Assembly: GCA_023014485.1 (NCBI GenBank)
Contig: JAJOZX010005633.1
Coordinates: 242,501 to 306,500, forward strand
Length of the DNA: 64,000 bases
Direction of reading: 5' to 3'
Origin: Bathynomus jamesi
Taxonomy: Eukaryota; Arthropoda; Malacostraca; Isopoda; Cirolanidae
Under the pieces are notes generated by a model. The model saw nothing but the letters and a program-made list of their open reading frames with translations. It searched no databases and was not told where the DNA came from. A program made the position numbers and the translations under genes. Numbering within the stretch: the stretch's first letter is position 1; the number at the start of each line of letters is the position of its first letter. Positions 32,661 to 43,333 of this stretch are shown piece by piece.

Positions 32661-33985
32661 ATGAATCCAGCTCAAGATAAAATTGCACAGCGAGGCCGGA
32701 TAATTGGTATGCGGGAAGCAGGCCTCTCTGTAGCTGACATAGCCATCGAACTGGAAGTTTCGAAGCCTACTGTTCCACGCTGGGTGCAGAGGTGGAAGGA
32801 GACTGGGAATCTGCTAGATCGTCCTAAGTGTGGGGCACCAAGAAAGACCACCCCAGAAGAAGACCGGAGAATAATCAACGAAGTACAGAATGATCCTATC
32901 AACAACGCAGTCGCCATTGGGAGACACTACATATGGGCGTGTCAGTGGACACCGTAAGGAGACGGTTGCATGAAGCAGGATATCACCACCGTACTCCTGC
33001 CAAAAAAGAGAGGATCGAGGAACGACATCGTCAGGCGAAGCTCTCGTTTGCTCGCCAACATATAAATGATGATCTCGCATACTGGAACAGTTATCTTCTC
33101 TGACGAGAAGACGTTTGTGTCTACAACTCACGGCCGTCTTCGGTGTTGGCGACAGGACAACACGAGATATGCCCGCCAAAATATTTACGAAGTGGTACGG
33201 AGTGGGCACGTGACGGCGAATGTGTGGGGATGGATGCACCTGCAAGGACTAGGAGAGTTGACTGAGATCCATGGGAGGTTTACGGCAGATCAGTATATAG
33301 AAATCATGGAGGAGATGATGCTGCCTTTTGTACGCGCGTATGCCTTACCCTATCCTGAACAGATTATCTTTATGCAGGTATGTTGTATTTGTGTTATAGA
33401 ATATTATACTATTACTAGAGTAAGATTTATGTATTACACGCATTTGTATGTCCGGTTTCCACATTTACATGGGATGAGTAATGGTCATAAAATTGTCCTT
33501 TAACTTTTTCAGTACTATGACAACACTTTAGGATTTTATTCTGAATAACTGCAGACTGTATTATTTGTATAACGGCGCACAATTATATTTAGCTGAGAGA
33601 AACCCCTAATACATAGGGGTTAAAATCTATCTCGAATAGTGGGTTACTGATGAAGCGTATGGATGAGATATAATTCTATTTTTAATATTTAAAATCCATT
33701 TGCAAGACAACTCTTCCATCCACACCGCCAGGATTGTTAGAAGGTGGTTCGAGGAGCAGCGAAATCTAGAACTACTGGATTGGCCTAGTAAGGGGTGTGA
33801 CCTCAACTCCATTGAGAACGTGTGGGGAATGTGGTGAATTCGTGGGAGCCTGGGCAGGAGCGGACCAGCCGCCAGCTGCTAGATCACACTCTGGCTGAGT
33901 GGGAGATGTTCCGAAGGAACCCACACATCATACATAACCATGTTGCATCTACAGTATGCCACACAGACTATAAGATGTAGCAGAC
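32661..33985 (+). pseudogene. Tc1-family transposase fossil
   Basis: Pieces in order: HTH region (QRGRIIGMREAGLSVADIA, VSKPTVPRWVQRWKETG, RKTTPEEDRRIINEV), shift near 32925, GVSVDTVRRRLHEAGYHHRT, shift near 33088, FSDEKTFVSTTHGRLR (first Asp) and HVTANVWGWM. After a 330 bp foreign segment (33377-33703) come DNSSIHTARIVRRWFEEQRN (second Asp), WPSKGCDLNSIENVWG (Glu), and a C terminus in another frame. I count 35 residues between second Asp and Glu. The usual SPDLNP is degraded. Inactive. Confidence 0.85.
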
Positions 33986-34146
33986 AATAATGGGGGGATG
34001 GACCAAATACTAACTATGAACCGAGTATAGCTGTGCCATATATGTTAATCTATGGCAAATTGTGAGAATTTTGTATGACTTTATCATTTTGTATGATAAA
34101 CTATTTAGTAAAACATTCTCAACCATTGTATATTTGTTGTAATAAA

Positions 34147-34448
34147 GAGCACGCCAAACTATCACATTCCTTGAGAACGAAACACCAGATTTTATCGAAC
34201 CCAATATGTGGCCGGCGAGTAGCCCCGATCTTTCACCACTAGATTATGGTGTTTGGGAAGCCCTGAAGTCCAAAGTTTACATCTCTGGTACCAGTATAAG
34301 AGACATAGATGAACTACGCGAAAGAATTCTGCTCGACTGGGAGAAGGTATCTCAACGATATGTAAACAGGTGTATTGATCAGTGGCGTTCACGTTTAGAG
34401 GCCTGCGTTGAGCAGGAAGGGGGACACATCGAGCAACTTCTCAATTAA
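34147..34448 (+). pseudogene. mariner transposase, C-terminal third
   Basis: The frame ARQTITFLENETPDFIEPN then MWPASSPDLSPLDYGVWEAL is the mariner tract from just after the second catalytic Asp (HTARQT) through SPDLSPLDY with the third Asp. It ends CVEQEGGHIEQLLN at a TAA. The N-terminal HTH and first Asp are absent. It is a different family from the surrounding Tc1 fossil and is probably an insertion into it. Confidence 0.85.
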
Positions 34449-35100
34449 GACAAACAACATGCTACGGTAAGCATCTATGAAGTTTGGAAGCTCTAGTCCC
34501 CTTACTTTTTTTAATATGACAGTTTACCTCTAAGGGGTCACTTTTTTTACCCACCCTTATATATATATTCCTTGTTAAGATCTAATATCTTCACACTGAT
34601 AATGCAACAGGAAATCTGAAACATTAATGGGTTTATCTGTCCATCGTGATTAAATCATTATCTCTCCACATTGATAATACAAATACAATCTGGAAAACAC
34701 TATTAATATAATAGGCATCAGCCACAAACCGGTGGTGATAGCCTGCTTCATGCATCCGTCACCTTACGGTTTCCACTGACACATCCATATGTAGCCTCTC
34801 CTGGACGGTGACAGCAAGTAACCATGTCAACACCACGGTTTGGCCCATGAACGTCATTTCACAAACATTAGTATAATATTGTATGAATTTATAAGTATAT
34901 ATAAATATATTTATGTTAGTATAACCGTGGATTATTTTTATGTGATTCTGATAATCAGTTACTGTTATTCAGATCGAAACTGTTAACAAGTTCTTTGTGT
35001 AACATTCAATAAGCCATTTCCCACTAACTCTCTCTGCCCCTCTACCTCGCTCTCTCTCACACTGTCTCAATCTTTTTCTCGCTCACTGTCAATACATATA

Positions 35101-35455
35101 TAGGAATACCTTAAAATTCGTCGTTTCGAATTTCGTCGTTTCGCAGATTCGTCGTCAATCTTTTACTACCTATAGTTTCGCAATTCGTCGTCCATATTCG
35201 CAGATTCGTCGTTTTTTGAAAAAATGTAAAAAAAAAAGATCGAAATTGACGAAATTCAACTGTTTATCAACACAATATACATTATATTTTGCCGAAAAAC
35301 GAGTAGAATTTGATTAATTAATCTGTTTAATAGCATAATACAGTAAAATGTTTTCTCATTGAAACATGTTATAATCTACCTCGAATTTCGTCGTTTCGTA
35401 TTTCGTCGTCTTATTCCGGAACGAATTAACGACGAATTTCGAGGTATTCCTGTAT
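35101..35455. mobile_element. MITE with CAGGAATACCTCGAAATTCG ends
   Basis: The left end (ATAGGAATACCTTAAAATTC) and the reversed right end match over about 25 bp. Next to TA, they enclose subterminal repeats of ATTCGTCGTTTCG. Length is 355 bp with no frame. The TA flanks suggest a Tc1/mariner-type helper. Confidence 0.7.
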
Positions 35456-35790
35456 ATATAATCGTGTAGATTCGTAAGTTAGTAAAGGTTTAAAGCTGCA
35501 CACGGACTCCAGAAACAGCTTTATTAGTATTGTTACATAATGATTTAATATATGCGAGACTGGTGGGTGGGGAAGGGGAATGAGGGAGTGTGGAAGTTGG
35601 TGGTGTAATGTCTATTTTTGGTTCAAATTCACTAGTATATAAAAAGTTGTATTGTGCTATCTGTTCATATAGACTTGCAGTAATCATAATGGAACCTTAT
35701 TACTGTATAAGACTAGTAAACATGGAGTTCAACGCTGTTCACGATCATATTAATCGTTTATCTTTATGAACACAGACATTACATTATAAT

Positions 35791-35990
35791 TAGGGGCCGT
35801 TCAAAAATTATGTAACGCTATTTTTTGCTAAAACATGACACCCCAGATCCCCCAGGAACGTTCTGTAACGCTAGACCAGGCACCCCCTAAGATGTTATGT
35901 AACACTTCCCACACCTCACACGTTACGGAACGTTACAGGGGGGGGGGGGTCAGGTTTTAGCAAAAATAGCGTTATGTAATTTTTGTATGT
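35791..35990. mobile_element. MITE with GGGGCCGTTCAAAAATTATG end
   Basis: The left arm (TTATGTAACGCTATTTTTTG) and right arm (CAAAAATAGCGTTATGTAAT) are inverted. The interior also folds around ACGTTCTGTAACG and CGTTACGGAACGT. Poly-G near 35939-35949. About 200 bp, with no coding capacity and no duplication identified. Confidence 0.65.
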
Positions 35991-35998
35991 CAATATTA

Positions 35999-36122
35999 TA
36001 TGTTGTTGGACTCGGTTGTCCATCCTCCACCTCACCTTCCCCCAGTTGGGGTACCTTGACTATCGCTGCGGTGTTGCCACATGTACGGAGTCGCCTGTGA
36101 GGCGTGGAACATTACATATGAG
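35999..36122. repeat. Right arm of the 31.7-36.1 kb inverted repeat
   Basis: Reverse complement of 31727-31851, with scattered substitutions. The enclosed 4.1 kb is built almost entirely of DNA transposon pieces. Confidence 0.75.
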
Positions 36123-36624
36123 GACAACGGTACATGTTTATGTCAGTTCCCTTAATCCCATTCGTCGAATAAAAATTCAACATAAATAAATATATAATAT
36201 TGCTCCCCATACTTCTATTTCACCATTTCAGTGGAATAAAAATGTTGTTGAAAATGATACAACTTCTTGTTGAACAAAGTACATATATGTTGAAGCTATT
36301 TCTGTCTAATAACCTTTAGTTATTGCATTGCATTATCAAAGTGTTTCAAAATTTATAACTGTTCAACTTATTTATAGGCTAGCTGATCACACCCTGAGTG
36401 ACTTACTGTAAGGGTGATAAAAGAAGTAGCCACGATGCGACATGTTTATAATAAAGATATGCAATGTTGCAGTCCCTGGTGTTAAATGACTTATTTATTG
36501 ATAAATGAATAAGTATTGTTCATTTGCCTACTAAAACAGATAATTCTAAACATCAATGTTAATGTTATACCAAAGGGTACTTAAAGAAATGAACCGAGCA
36601 CCAATCTCTCCTCTTACATATGTA
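36123..36624. other. 500 bp AT-rich DNA, nothing recognised
   Basis: No frame over 60 codons and no inverted ends. Confidence 0.5.
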
Positions 36625-36669
36625 CGAGGCTCCAATAAACCTTAGCCCCACCGCCCATGGCCTAAAGTC

Positions 36670-36892
36670 CAGGGGTTCCCAAACTTTTACCACGAAGGAC
36701 CCCTAAATATTAATTCCGTACGGACATAGACCCCCCCCCCCACACACACACAAAAAAAATTATGAATTTTGGTATAAGAAAAAAAAATAATGGAAATTTA
36801 TTTTAATATAGTTAGTTCCAAAAGCTTAAAGACCCCCTGGAAGCTTCCTACAGACCCCTGGGGGTCTGTACAGACCACTTTGGGAATCCCTG
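36670..36892. mobile_element. hAT-like MITE nested in the mariner element
   Basis: CAGGGGTTCCCAAACTTTTA on the left faces ACTTTGGGAATCCCTG on the right, a typical hAT end. A poly-C/CA run lies inside. The octamer GGCCTAAA occurs a few bases outside both ends (36659-36666 and 36896-36903), but not flush with them. Confidence 0.7.
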
Positions 36893-36975
36893 CCGGGCCT
36901 AAACCATTAGAGGTACAGTAAAACTAAACATACCTTACAAAAGAAAATTTAATCCTGCATTTAATGAGAAACAAA

Positions 36976-38083
36976 TTAAAACTTGGTGTTCCCGCCATTG
37001 GCTTCCAAGACAGCCTGAATTCGCTTTGGGTAGCTTGCCAAAAGTGACGTGAATAGATCTTGATCGTTACGCAAATTTGCTAAAACAGTTTCAATGTGTT
37101 GCGTCATTGTATCCTTCGAAAATCGATTTGCTGCAGGTTCTTGAAACAAGAGACATTCAACCTTGTCCTTATAACTGATCCAATGTGTTCACAGACGTTC
37201 AGGTCAGGAGAATTTCCTGGCCATTCTTCATTTCCAAAGAAATCGATCTCATGGTTCCGCAACAACTGTTGAGTGGCTAATGCTTTAGAGCAGGGGGCCT
37301 TATCGTGCAGAAATGTGACTTGATCGACATCCATAACATTGTTTGGGTTTCTTAGAAAAGGAATGACATGCTGGGATAGAATAATATCACGAAAATACTG
37401 TCCATCCAACTCTGACCATTGGCTTCAGCACCCACATGAGCTTCTTTGCAGTGAACAAAACAAACACACCAACACAGTCTGGACTTTTTAATAATTCGCG
37501 ATAATGTTCATTGTCATCGATTTAATCTGGTGTTGTGGCCCACACTCGATCATTTTGGTAGTTAGGCCGACGTGTTACGTAAACAAAAAATTCATCGAAG
37601 ACAGCTAAATGCATGAAATCATCCACATCCCAATCTTCAAGATAATGCGCAAACCACATTCTCTCATCGATGTTAAGTTGAGTTTTTCTTGGCTTTGGAA
37701 GTTCATGCCAAGGCTTTAAACCTTGCCTATGACAGTACAGTCGAATGATCTCACCACTAACGATCTTTCCTCTCAACACTTCGATCTCTCTAGAAAGTTT
37801 AGCACAGCTGTTTTTCCGCTTACGCGTACCGCTTTCAATGATGTCCTTTGTTTCCTGAGAGTGGCAAATTTGGGCGCCCAGATTTGGTTGTATCCATTTC
37901 ACATTCATCCAAAGTTTTATTCCAATTTCTTTTGACGAAGTCCTCACTTCTTCGCAACTTTTTGGCAACCCATGAACGTGTTATAATGGTGGCTCCAGCA
38001 TCACGAGCTTCCCGAAATGTTATTGCTCGTATGCGATCTATCACACGTTGCCTCTCCGAATCACCAATTAATTGAGAAGTCAT
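36976..38083 (-). pseudogene. mariner-type transposase (DD37E), frameshifted
   Basis: From ATG at 38083: ERQRVIDRIRAITFREARDA and RSWVAKKLRRSEDFVKRNWN (HTH domain, about residues 10-60), then a frame change before 37835. Next come RKTQLNIDERMWFAHYLEDW and LAVFDEFFVYVTRRPNYQND (first Asp), a degraded linker at about 37410-37520, FLHDKAPCSKALATQQLL (second Asp) and WPGNSPDLNVCEHIGS (Glu). It ends EANGGNTKF at 36976. I count 37 residues between the second Asp and Glu, the DD37E arrangement. All catalytic residues remain, but at least two frameshifts block translation. Confidence 0.85.
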
Positions 38084-38244
38084 TATATTATCACTTTATC
38101 AGCTAGAGTAATTTTAATACCTGCAATAAATAAAGAATTTTATATATTTTTATAATCACTAAAAACTATTTCGATATAAGTAAACATGTAAGCTGCAAAT
38201 GGGGGGGCTAAGGTTTTTTGGAACCCCTTATTTAATTACATATA

Positions 38245-38440
38245 TATTTAATTAATAATAATAATAATAATAAGTCGTTAGAGTCTGGAGAAGTTCCGTT
38301 TGATTGGAAACTTGCAAGCATTACGCCAATATTTAAAAAAAAAAGGAGACAAATCGCTTCCGGAAATTATCGTCCCATAAGTTTGAATTGAGTTGTTGGT
38401 TGTCTTTCTAAAAATTTTGAATCTATCTTTCATAGGATTA
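38245..38440 (+). pseudogene. CR1/L2-like LINE RT, N-terminal fragment
   Basis: SLESGEVPFDWKLASITPIF, GDKSLPENYRPISLN and a degraded VVG..FESI..RII tract match the RT fingers of the LINE at 10661-12145. An extra A in a poly-A run shifts the frame. The rest of this copy resumes at about 39540, after a LINE B insertion. Confidence 0.75.
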
Positions 38441-39265
38441 TTATTTCTGTGAAACCTTTGTTATTGCGCTAGACATATCTGAAGATTTTAATAGAGTCTG
38501 CCACAAATCCTGAATTTCCAAACTGCCCTCCTCCGGTTTTTATCCTTCTATTTCTGCCTTTATCTCTAACTGTAATTTCCTTTCCGGCCGATCTATAGTT
38601 TCGGTTGTAGATGGCCACTGTTCTTCTCCTAAAGCTATTAATATTGGTGTTCCTCAGGGTTCTGTTTTGTCATCCACTCTTTTCCTTTTATTTATCAATA
38701 ATCTTTTAAATTGCACTTTCTGTCCTCTCCAATCCTGTGCCAATGATTCCAGTCTTCACTTCTCCACCCGCTTCACAAAGCGTTCCTCTCAACAGTAACT
38801 TCATGATTCACGTAGGACAACTATGGCGCACCTGACCTCTGATCTTTCTCCTATCCCTGATTGGGACAGAGAAAACCTCATGGTTTTTCAATGCCCCCAA
38901 ACCCCAGTTCCTCAATCTGTCTACTCGTCACAATCTTCCACACAACTATCCCTTATTTTCAACAATATACAACTCAATCCTTCTTCTTTTCTTAACATTC
39001 TTGGTGTTTCCTTTGCTCGTAAGCTTTCCTGGAAAGATCACATATACGCTCTTTCTAAAACAGCTTCTAAGAAGTTAGATGTGCTGTACCGGTTCCGCAG
39101 TTTCTTCATCCCCATTCAGCTGCTGTTTCTGTACAGAGGGTCTTGTCCGCCCATGTATGGAGTACACTCATCATGTGTGGGATGGCTCAACCCACACAGC
39201 TCTACTTGACAGGGTGGAATCAAAGGCTTTTCGTCTCATCAATTTTCCGCCTCTTACTGACTCTT

Positions 39266-39305
<40 letters not shown>

Positions 39306-39500
39306 ACTATCGTTATTATAATTGACACTGCTTTTCTGAACTCTCTAACTCCTGTATATGTCTCCTTTCAGGAGGGCTTGCAGTACCAGACTCTCGTCAC
39401 AGTCTCATCCGTTTTCTTTCCAACTCTCTAATGCGAGGGTCAGTCGGTATTCTCAATCTTTCATCTACTCAACCGGCCAATTTTGGAGCAACCTTCCTCA
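38440..39500 (+). pseudogene. LINE B reverse transcriptase inserted in another LINE
   Basis: The plus frame reads ALDISEDFNRVCHKS, NIGVPQGSVLSSTLFLLFIN, a catalytic box degraded to CANDSSLHF (normally YADD), then LTSDLSPIPDWDRENLMVFQ, LNILGVSFARKLSWKDHIYA, LYRGSCPPMYGV and, in another frame, ESKAFRLINFPPLTDS. It is the same family as 21373-23035 on the minus strand. A TC microsatellite (39270-39303) interrupts the C-terminal part. Confidence 0.85.
39270..39303 (+). repeat. (TC)n microsatellite within the LINE B fragment
   Basis: A TC run that expanded inside coding sequence (between PPLTDS and the lost C terminus). Confidence 0.9.
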
Positions 39501-39539
39501 ATCCATCTTTATTAGTGGCTGAACGTTTGAAGATTCAAG

Positions 39540-39706
39540 ATTATATTAATAAGTTACTGTACTTGAATGGGCTGAAATTTGGCAAATGAATTTTAATAGA
39601 TATAACTATAAAACGTTGCATATCGGCAGAAAAAACGTTAAAGAAAAGTATTCTTTGCGCGATAAAACACTAACGAGTGTTAGAGAAGAGAAAGATTTAG
39701 ATATTA
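39540..39706 (+). pseudogene. CR1/L2-like LINE RT, connection fragment
   Basis: EWAEIWQMNFNRYNYKTLHI then KEKYSLRDKTLTSVREEKDL aligns with EWSEKWQMPFNLGKCKVMHI and VTDLEKDL of the 10 kb LINE. It continues the element begun at 38245 and is cut by the MITE at 39707. Confidence 0.75.
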
Positions 39707-40347
39707 CACTGCCCAACACCAATTTTGCTGATTTAATTCTAACACCTGTTTTTAGGTAACTTTGGTGTGCTGATTTCAAAAATCACCTTAGTTTTTGCCT
39801 ATCACGTCAGGTTTTCGAGCAATCAAATACAGAGATATTGCATTTTGGCAGAGTTATGCCCAATTTTTTTTCTTTTCAAAAAATAAGTTTTTACATACTC
39901 AGAATCAGCATGGAAAAGTAAACAATTGTGCAGGGAGTGAACTTTAATATACAATGGTAATATTGACACGTAAAGTGATTAAAAGTGTTTAAATAAGCAA
40001 AAAATGAATCCATGATCATGACGTCACGCTCACACCTGGGGAAATCACAGATACCCAAGATTTTAATATGTTGTACATGACCTTTAGATTTAATGCACAG
40101 ATTTGCGTATTCCACAGATAAAATTTTAACAGCAAAACAGCTGTTAACAGGTCTCAAAAATCATCAATTTTGATAAGTGCCCTTCATGGATCACCCAAAA
40201 TAGGCATATTGCATTGCACATTGCACGAAAACCTGATGTGATGGACAAAATCTAAGGTGATTTTTGAAATCAGCACATCAATATTATCCAGAAACAGGTC
40301 TTAGAATTAAATCACCAGCAAAAAAACATTTTTTTTGTTGGGTAGTG
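39707..40347. mobile_element. MITE-like element with about 100 bp inverted ends
   Basis: It begins CACTGCCCAACACCAATTTT and ends GTTGGGTAGTG. The arms share GTGCTGATTTCAAAAATCAC and further tracts in reverse over about 100 bp. The 641 bp element interrupts the LINE RT between its EEKDL motif and the next segment. No clean target duplication seen. Confidence 0.8.
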
Positions 40348-40369
40348 AATTATTGTTGCTGACACTCTC

Positions 40370-40467
40370 AACCCATCAGTGCCCCAGCGTCACTTTACTA
40401 ATTTTTTCTGGCTAACGCTAGACGATTTAATTCAGTCTCGGAAAAGACCCCCGGGCGCTAATGGGTT
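40370..40467. mobile_element. 98 bp MITE with AACCCATCAGTGCCC ends
   Basis: AACCCATCAGTGCCCC on the left is mirrored by GGGCGCTAATGGGTT on the right. It is a second small insertion beside the previous MITE in the same LINE copy. Confidence 0.55.
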
Positions 40468-40474
40468 AAACAGA

Positions 40475-40880
40475 GTAAGCAATGTATCGAAGCAGTTAGA
40501 AAAGCAGAATCTTCGGATTTATTGGTAAATCATTTGAATTTAAGTCCGAAAAAATAAGGCTAACATTATATAATTCCTTAGTACGTCCCCACGTGGAATA
40601 CTGCGTTCAGCTCTGATCCCTATATTTGCGCGAAGACATAGATAGAACGGAGAAAGTGCAGCGACGGGCTATAAAATGATTCCCAGATTCCAACGTTGCC
40701 ATTAAAAACATTAAATTTATTCTCACTTGTAAAAGGGCAAATTCGAGGAAGTTTAATTCAGCTTTGATAACAACAACGTCGAAAAATATTTCACCTTCAC
40801 AAATGCAGATACAACTGGCGGTACTTGCCTATCTAAATTAGTGAATCCTTTACAAAGAGACTAGATGCTTATCTTACCTT
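40475..40880 (+). pseudogene. CR1/L2-like LINE RT thumb fragment
   Basis: After the two MITEs the plus strand continues with EKIRLTLYNSLVRPHVEYCV, a stop, then LREDIDRTEKVQRRAIK and the degraded C-terminal tract. This matches the segment just after EEKDL in the LINE and supports 38245-40880 as one original insertion. Confidence 0.8.
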
Positions 40881-41033
40881 AAACCCCAGTTAGGAGCCTT
40901 TATTACTGAATAAAAGTATTGTAAAATTTTCATTTAGATTATCTCCTCTATGCTTTAAAATTCTCACTTATCTTTAATTTTTCTTTCTTTCAACCTCCCT
41001 TCTTAAAGAGACAGCTACGTAGGGACCAGCCGG

Positions 41034-41035
<2 letters not shown>

Positions 41036-41078
<43 letters not shown>
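41036..41078 (+). repeat. (TG)n microsatellite
   Basis: A pure TG tract. Confidence 0.95.
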
Positions 41079-41080
<2 letters not shown>

Positions 41081-41631
41081 GAAGTCACAATAAAGGGAAA
41101 AATCTTTTTGTTGCATGCTTTGTGGAGTACGATAACACGTACATTTTTTCTTTGCTTATGTAGGGTAAAAAAATTGAGATTATTTTTCAGATTACAATTT
41201 GCCGGAGGGTGATTTTTCTCGGGGGAGGGGGTGATTTCCCTTCTCTTCCCGGCAAACCCCCTGGATGCAACACTAGTCAAAACTCATCCCATTAAGCTGT
41301 TTCACTTAGCAACTAAATGTTTATTCACAAGGCTAAATCTATTACCAAGGTTAGAGCTATTATCAAAAGAATAACCAATTATGACAATAAAATTTAATCC
41401 GTAACCATTTTTAGCAGAAATGGGACTGAGGCCTGGCCTCGGCCTCGAGGTCAGCTGAGAAGTGGAAAGGCCTCGTGATTTTTGTGAGGCCTTAGGGAAT
41501 CCTGATTTGTTTTGTTCTGTAATTTTCAACCCCCGGTAGCGTTGGGGTGGAGATTCTTCAGGTGGGTGCGTTTGGGGTGGATATTCTTCAGGTGAAACTC
41601 ATGACCTGACGGGTGACCGTATGTGTCGACA

Positions 41632-41757
41632 CACTTTGATAAATATTATTCAGACAGGTGACTAGTCAGGCGGCATACTTTGATAAATATTATTCAGACA
41701 GGTGACTAGTCAGGCGGCAGTCTTTGATAAATACTATTCAATTAGGTGACCAACGGA
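41632..41757 (+). repeat. Tandem repeat, about 44 bp unit, nearly 3 copies
   Basis: The unit contains CTTTGATAAATATTATTCAG and ACAGGTGACTAGTCAGGCGG. The third copy is diverged. It lies just inside the left end of the hAT-like element. Confidence 0.85.
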
Positions 41758-43123
41758 TTAGTGACAGGTCACTGTGACGTTAGGTACATAAATATTATAT
41801 ATGTCGTGGTATATAAATATTATTCAGTCAGTCAGCAGTAGACCAATTGACTCAATGTAGCAAAACTAGTGTGGGAAAGCAATCTATCAGTTAATCATCA
41901 GTTGAACTGAGCTCATATAATGTGTTTGTGTTATTTATGTGTATAAACTATTGTACTGTATCTATTTCTATAACAAAAAATAGGCCAAACTAGAGAAGAA
42001 TACCACCTGGTATACTGATAACTAGCTACTAGCGTCGATAATTTTGTTTTTCGACGGTCGTAAATTGTAACATATAAACTTCTAAATAATATGATTTGAA
42101 AAGAATATATAATATTGGATGCAAACAATAATTTTGCTAATATCGGCATTATAACTGAGATGTAAATTGTTATATTGTTTGCAAATAATTTTTTCGGTCT
42201 TTTTCATTTACTTTAATAATATAACGTATTATACATATAATTTTAAAAATGTCTGATAATGAATAATATTAGGTGCAAATATACTCTTGAATCAAATTAC
42301 ATATATAACATGTTGAAATATCAGGTGCAAATATATTCTTAATATTATCGTTATTATAATATTATCGTATATATAATTATATAGTAATGGCATGATATAA
42401 ACTTCATACCTATAGGCCTACCGTACATCAGAAACATCTTTTACATACAGTACAAGCTAAAATTACATTAATGATCTTTCGTACACTTTAAGACCACTAT
42501 TTCTTATTGTCAAGATACATAAAAATGCAAAACTTGAAAAAAATAAGGCATCTCCAAATGTAGCTCTGTTTGCAATGCTCGTTAGAGTCGCTATTAATTG
42601 TAGCCATTCAGAAATTATACGATCAACACTCAGTGAGTTAGTACAATCTTGAAATATTTTGCTAGATCATCTTCACATCATAACTTTCCATATTATCATA
42701 AATACTTGAAATATTGCGGGTATATTAAAATAAGAAATAAGAATTGCATGAAATGAGAAATAAAAAGTTATTGGGCTAATGTATGGTGCCCAGGAAATCT
42801 TGTGCACTGTGTCTGACTGTGTGACCCGGCAAGTGTAAACACACAGCATGTCGGTGTTGTAGTGTGGCCACGTGTGATAGATGAACGTGCTTAATGTTTA
42901 ATAATTCCCTTTTATTAGGTAAGTGAAGTGAGCTACTGTATGTCATTGTTTATTAATTTTTAGTAGAATCTTGCTTTTCCTTATGGATTTCAAAAAAAGC
43001 AGAGACACAGGCTAGTGTGAGGCTACAGTAGGTTACCTTTGGAAGAGCTTTAGGCCTAGGCTAGGCTAGATTGTTGAGCCTTCCCAAAGCATGGAGGAGC
43101 TTAGTCGTAAAAGATTTCGAAGT

Positions 43124-43199
43124 GAGTATCTGCACCCAGAGGTGTAAATACCGCATTCGTTATTTGCATCGGGATATCACACCTCTGGGTGCAAATACT
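43124..43199. repeat. Hairpin near the right end of the hAT-like element
   Basis: AGTATCTGCACCCAGAGGTG and CACCTCTGGGTGCAAATACT pair around a 33 bp loop, 120 bp from the element end. Confidence 0.75.
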
Positions 43200-43333
43200 T
43201 TCAGCCTAACAATCTTAAGGCCTCGTGAGGCCTCCCCTAAAAAGGCCTTGTCCTCAGCTTCGAGGCCTTTGAAAAATGTATGTCCTCGGCCTCGTAGATT
43301 TCTGAAGGCCTCGTCCCCATGCCTGATTTTTAA

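Larger units (their letters stand above)
32516..34903. mobile_element. Tc1-like element block with long inverted ends
   Basis: TATATATACTTATAAACTCA and about 80 further bases at the left end recur inverted at about 34815-34903. The right arm carries on into a rearranged copy of the 5' coding region (counterpart of 32920-32997) after skipping about 300 bp. The block is therefore a head-to-head pair or fold-back of a Tc1-like element, with a mariner fragment (34147-34550) between. Confidence 0.7.
36625..38228 (-). mobile_element. Tc1/mariner-superfamily element, DD37E spacing
   Basis: The left end CGAGGCTCCAATAAACCTTA and the reverse of the right end (AGGGGTTCCAAAAAACCTTA) are matching inverted repeats, with TA on both sides (36623-36624 and 38229-38230). 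The transposase is read on the minus strand (36976-38083). A hAT MITE (36670-36892) sits in the 3' side. Without the MITE the element is about 1.38 kb, a normal size. Confidence 0.85.
41415..43325. mobile_element. 1.9 kb hAT-like non-autonomous element with GAGGCC subterminal repeats
   Basis: The left end CAGAAATGGGACTGAGGCCT and the reversed right end (CAGGCATGGGGACGAGGCCT) are imperfect inverted repeats. Many GAGGCC/GGCCTC copies cluster within 120 bp of each end, as hAT transposase binding sites do. Flanks ATTTTTAG (41407-41414) and ATTTTTAA (43326-43333) are a near-perfect 8 bp duplication. The interior is AT-rich without a transposase frame. Confidence 0.8.

Noticed and set aside
33377..33703. 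Functional spliceosomal intron in the Tc1 transposase
   Set aside because: GT...AG borders exist, but splicing there does not join the conserved QDN codons in frame, and the gene has other frameshifts.
41632..41757. CRISPR-like array
   Set aside because: The units are contiguous without unique spacers and the genome is eukaryotic. It is a tandem repeat.
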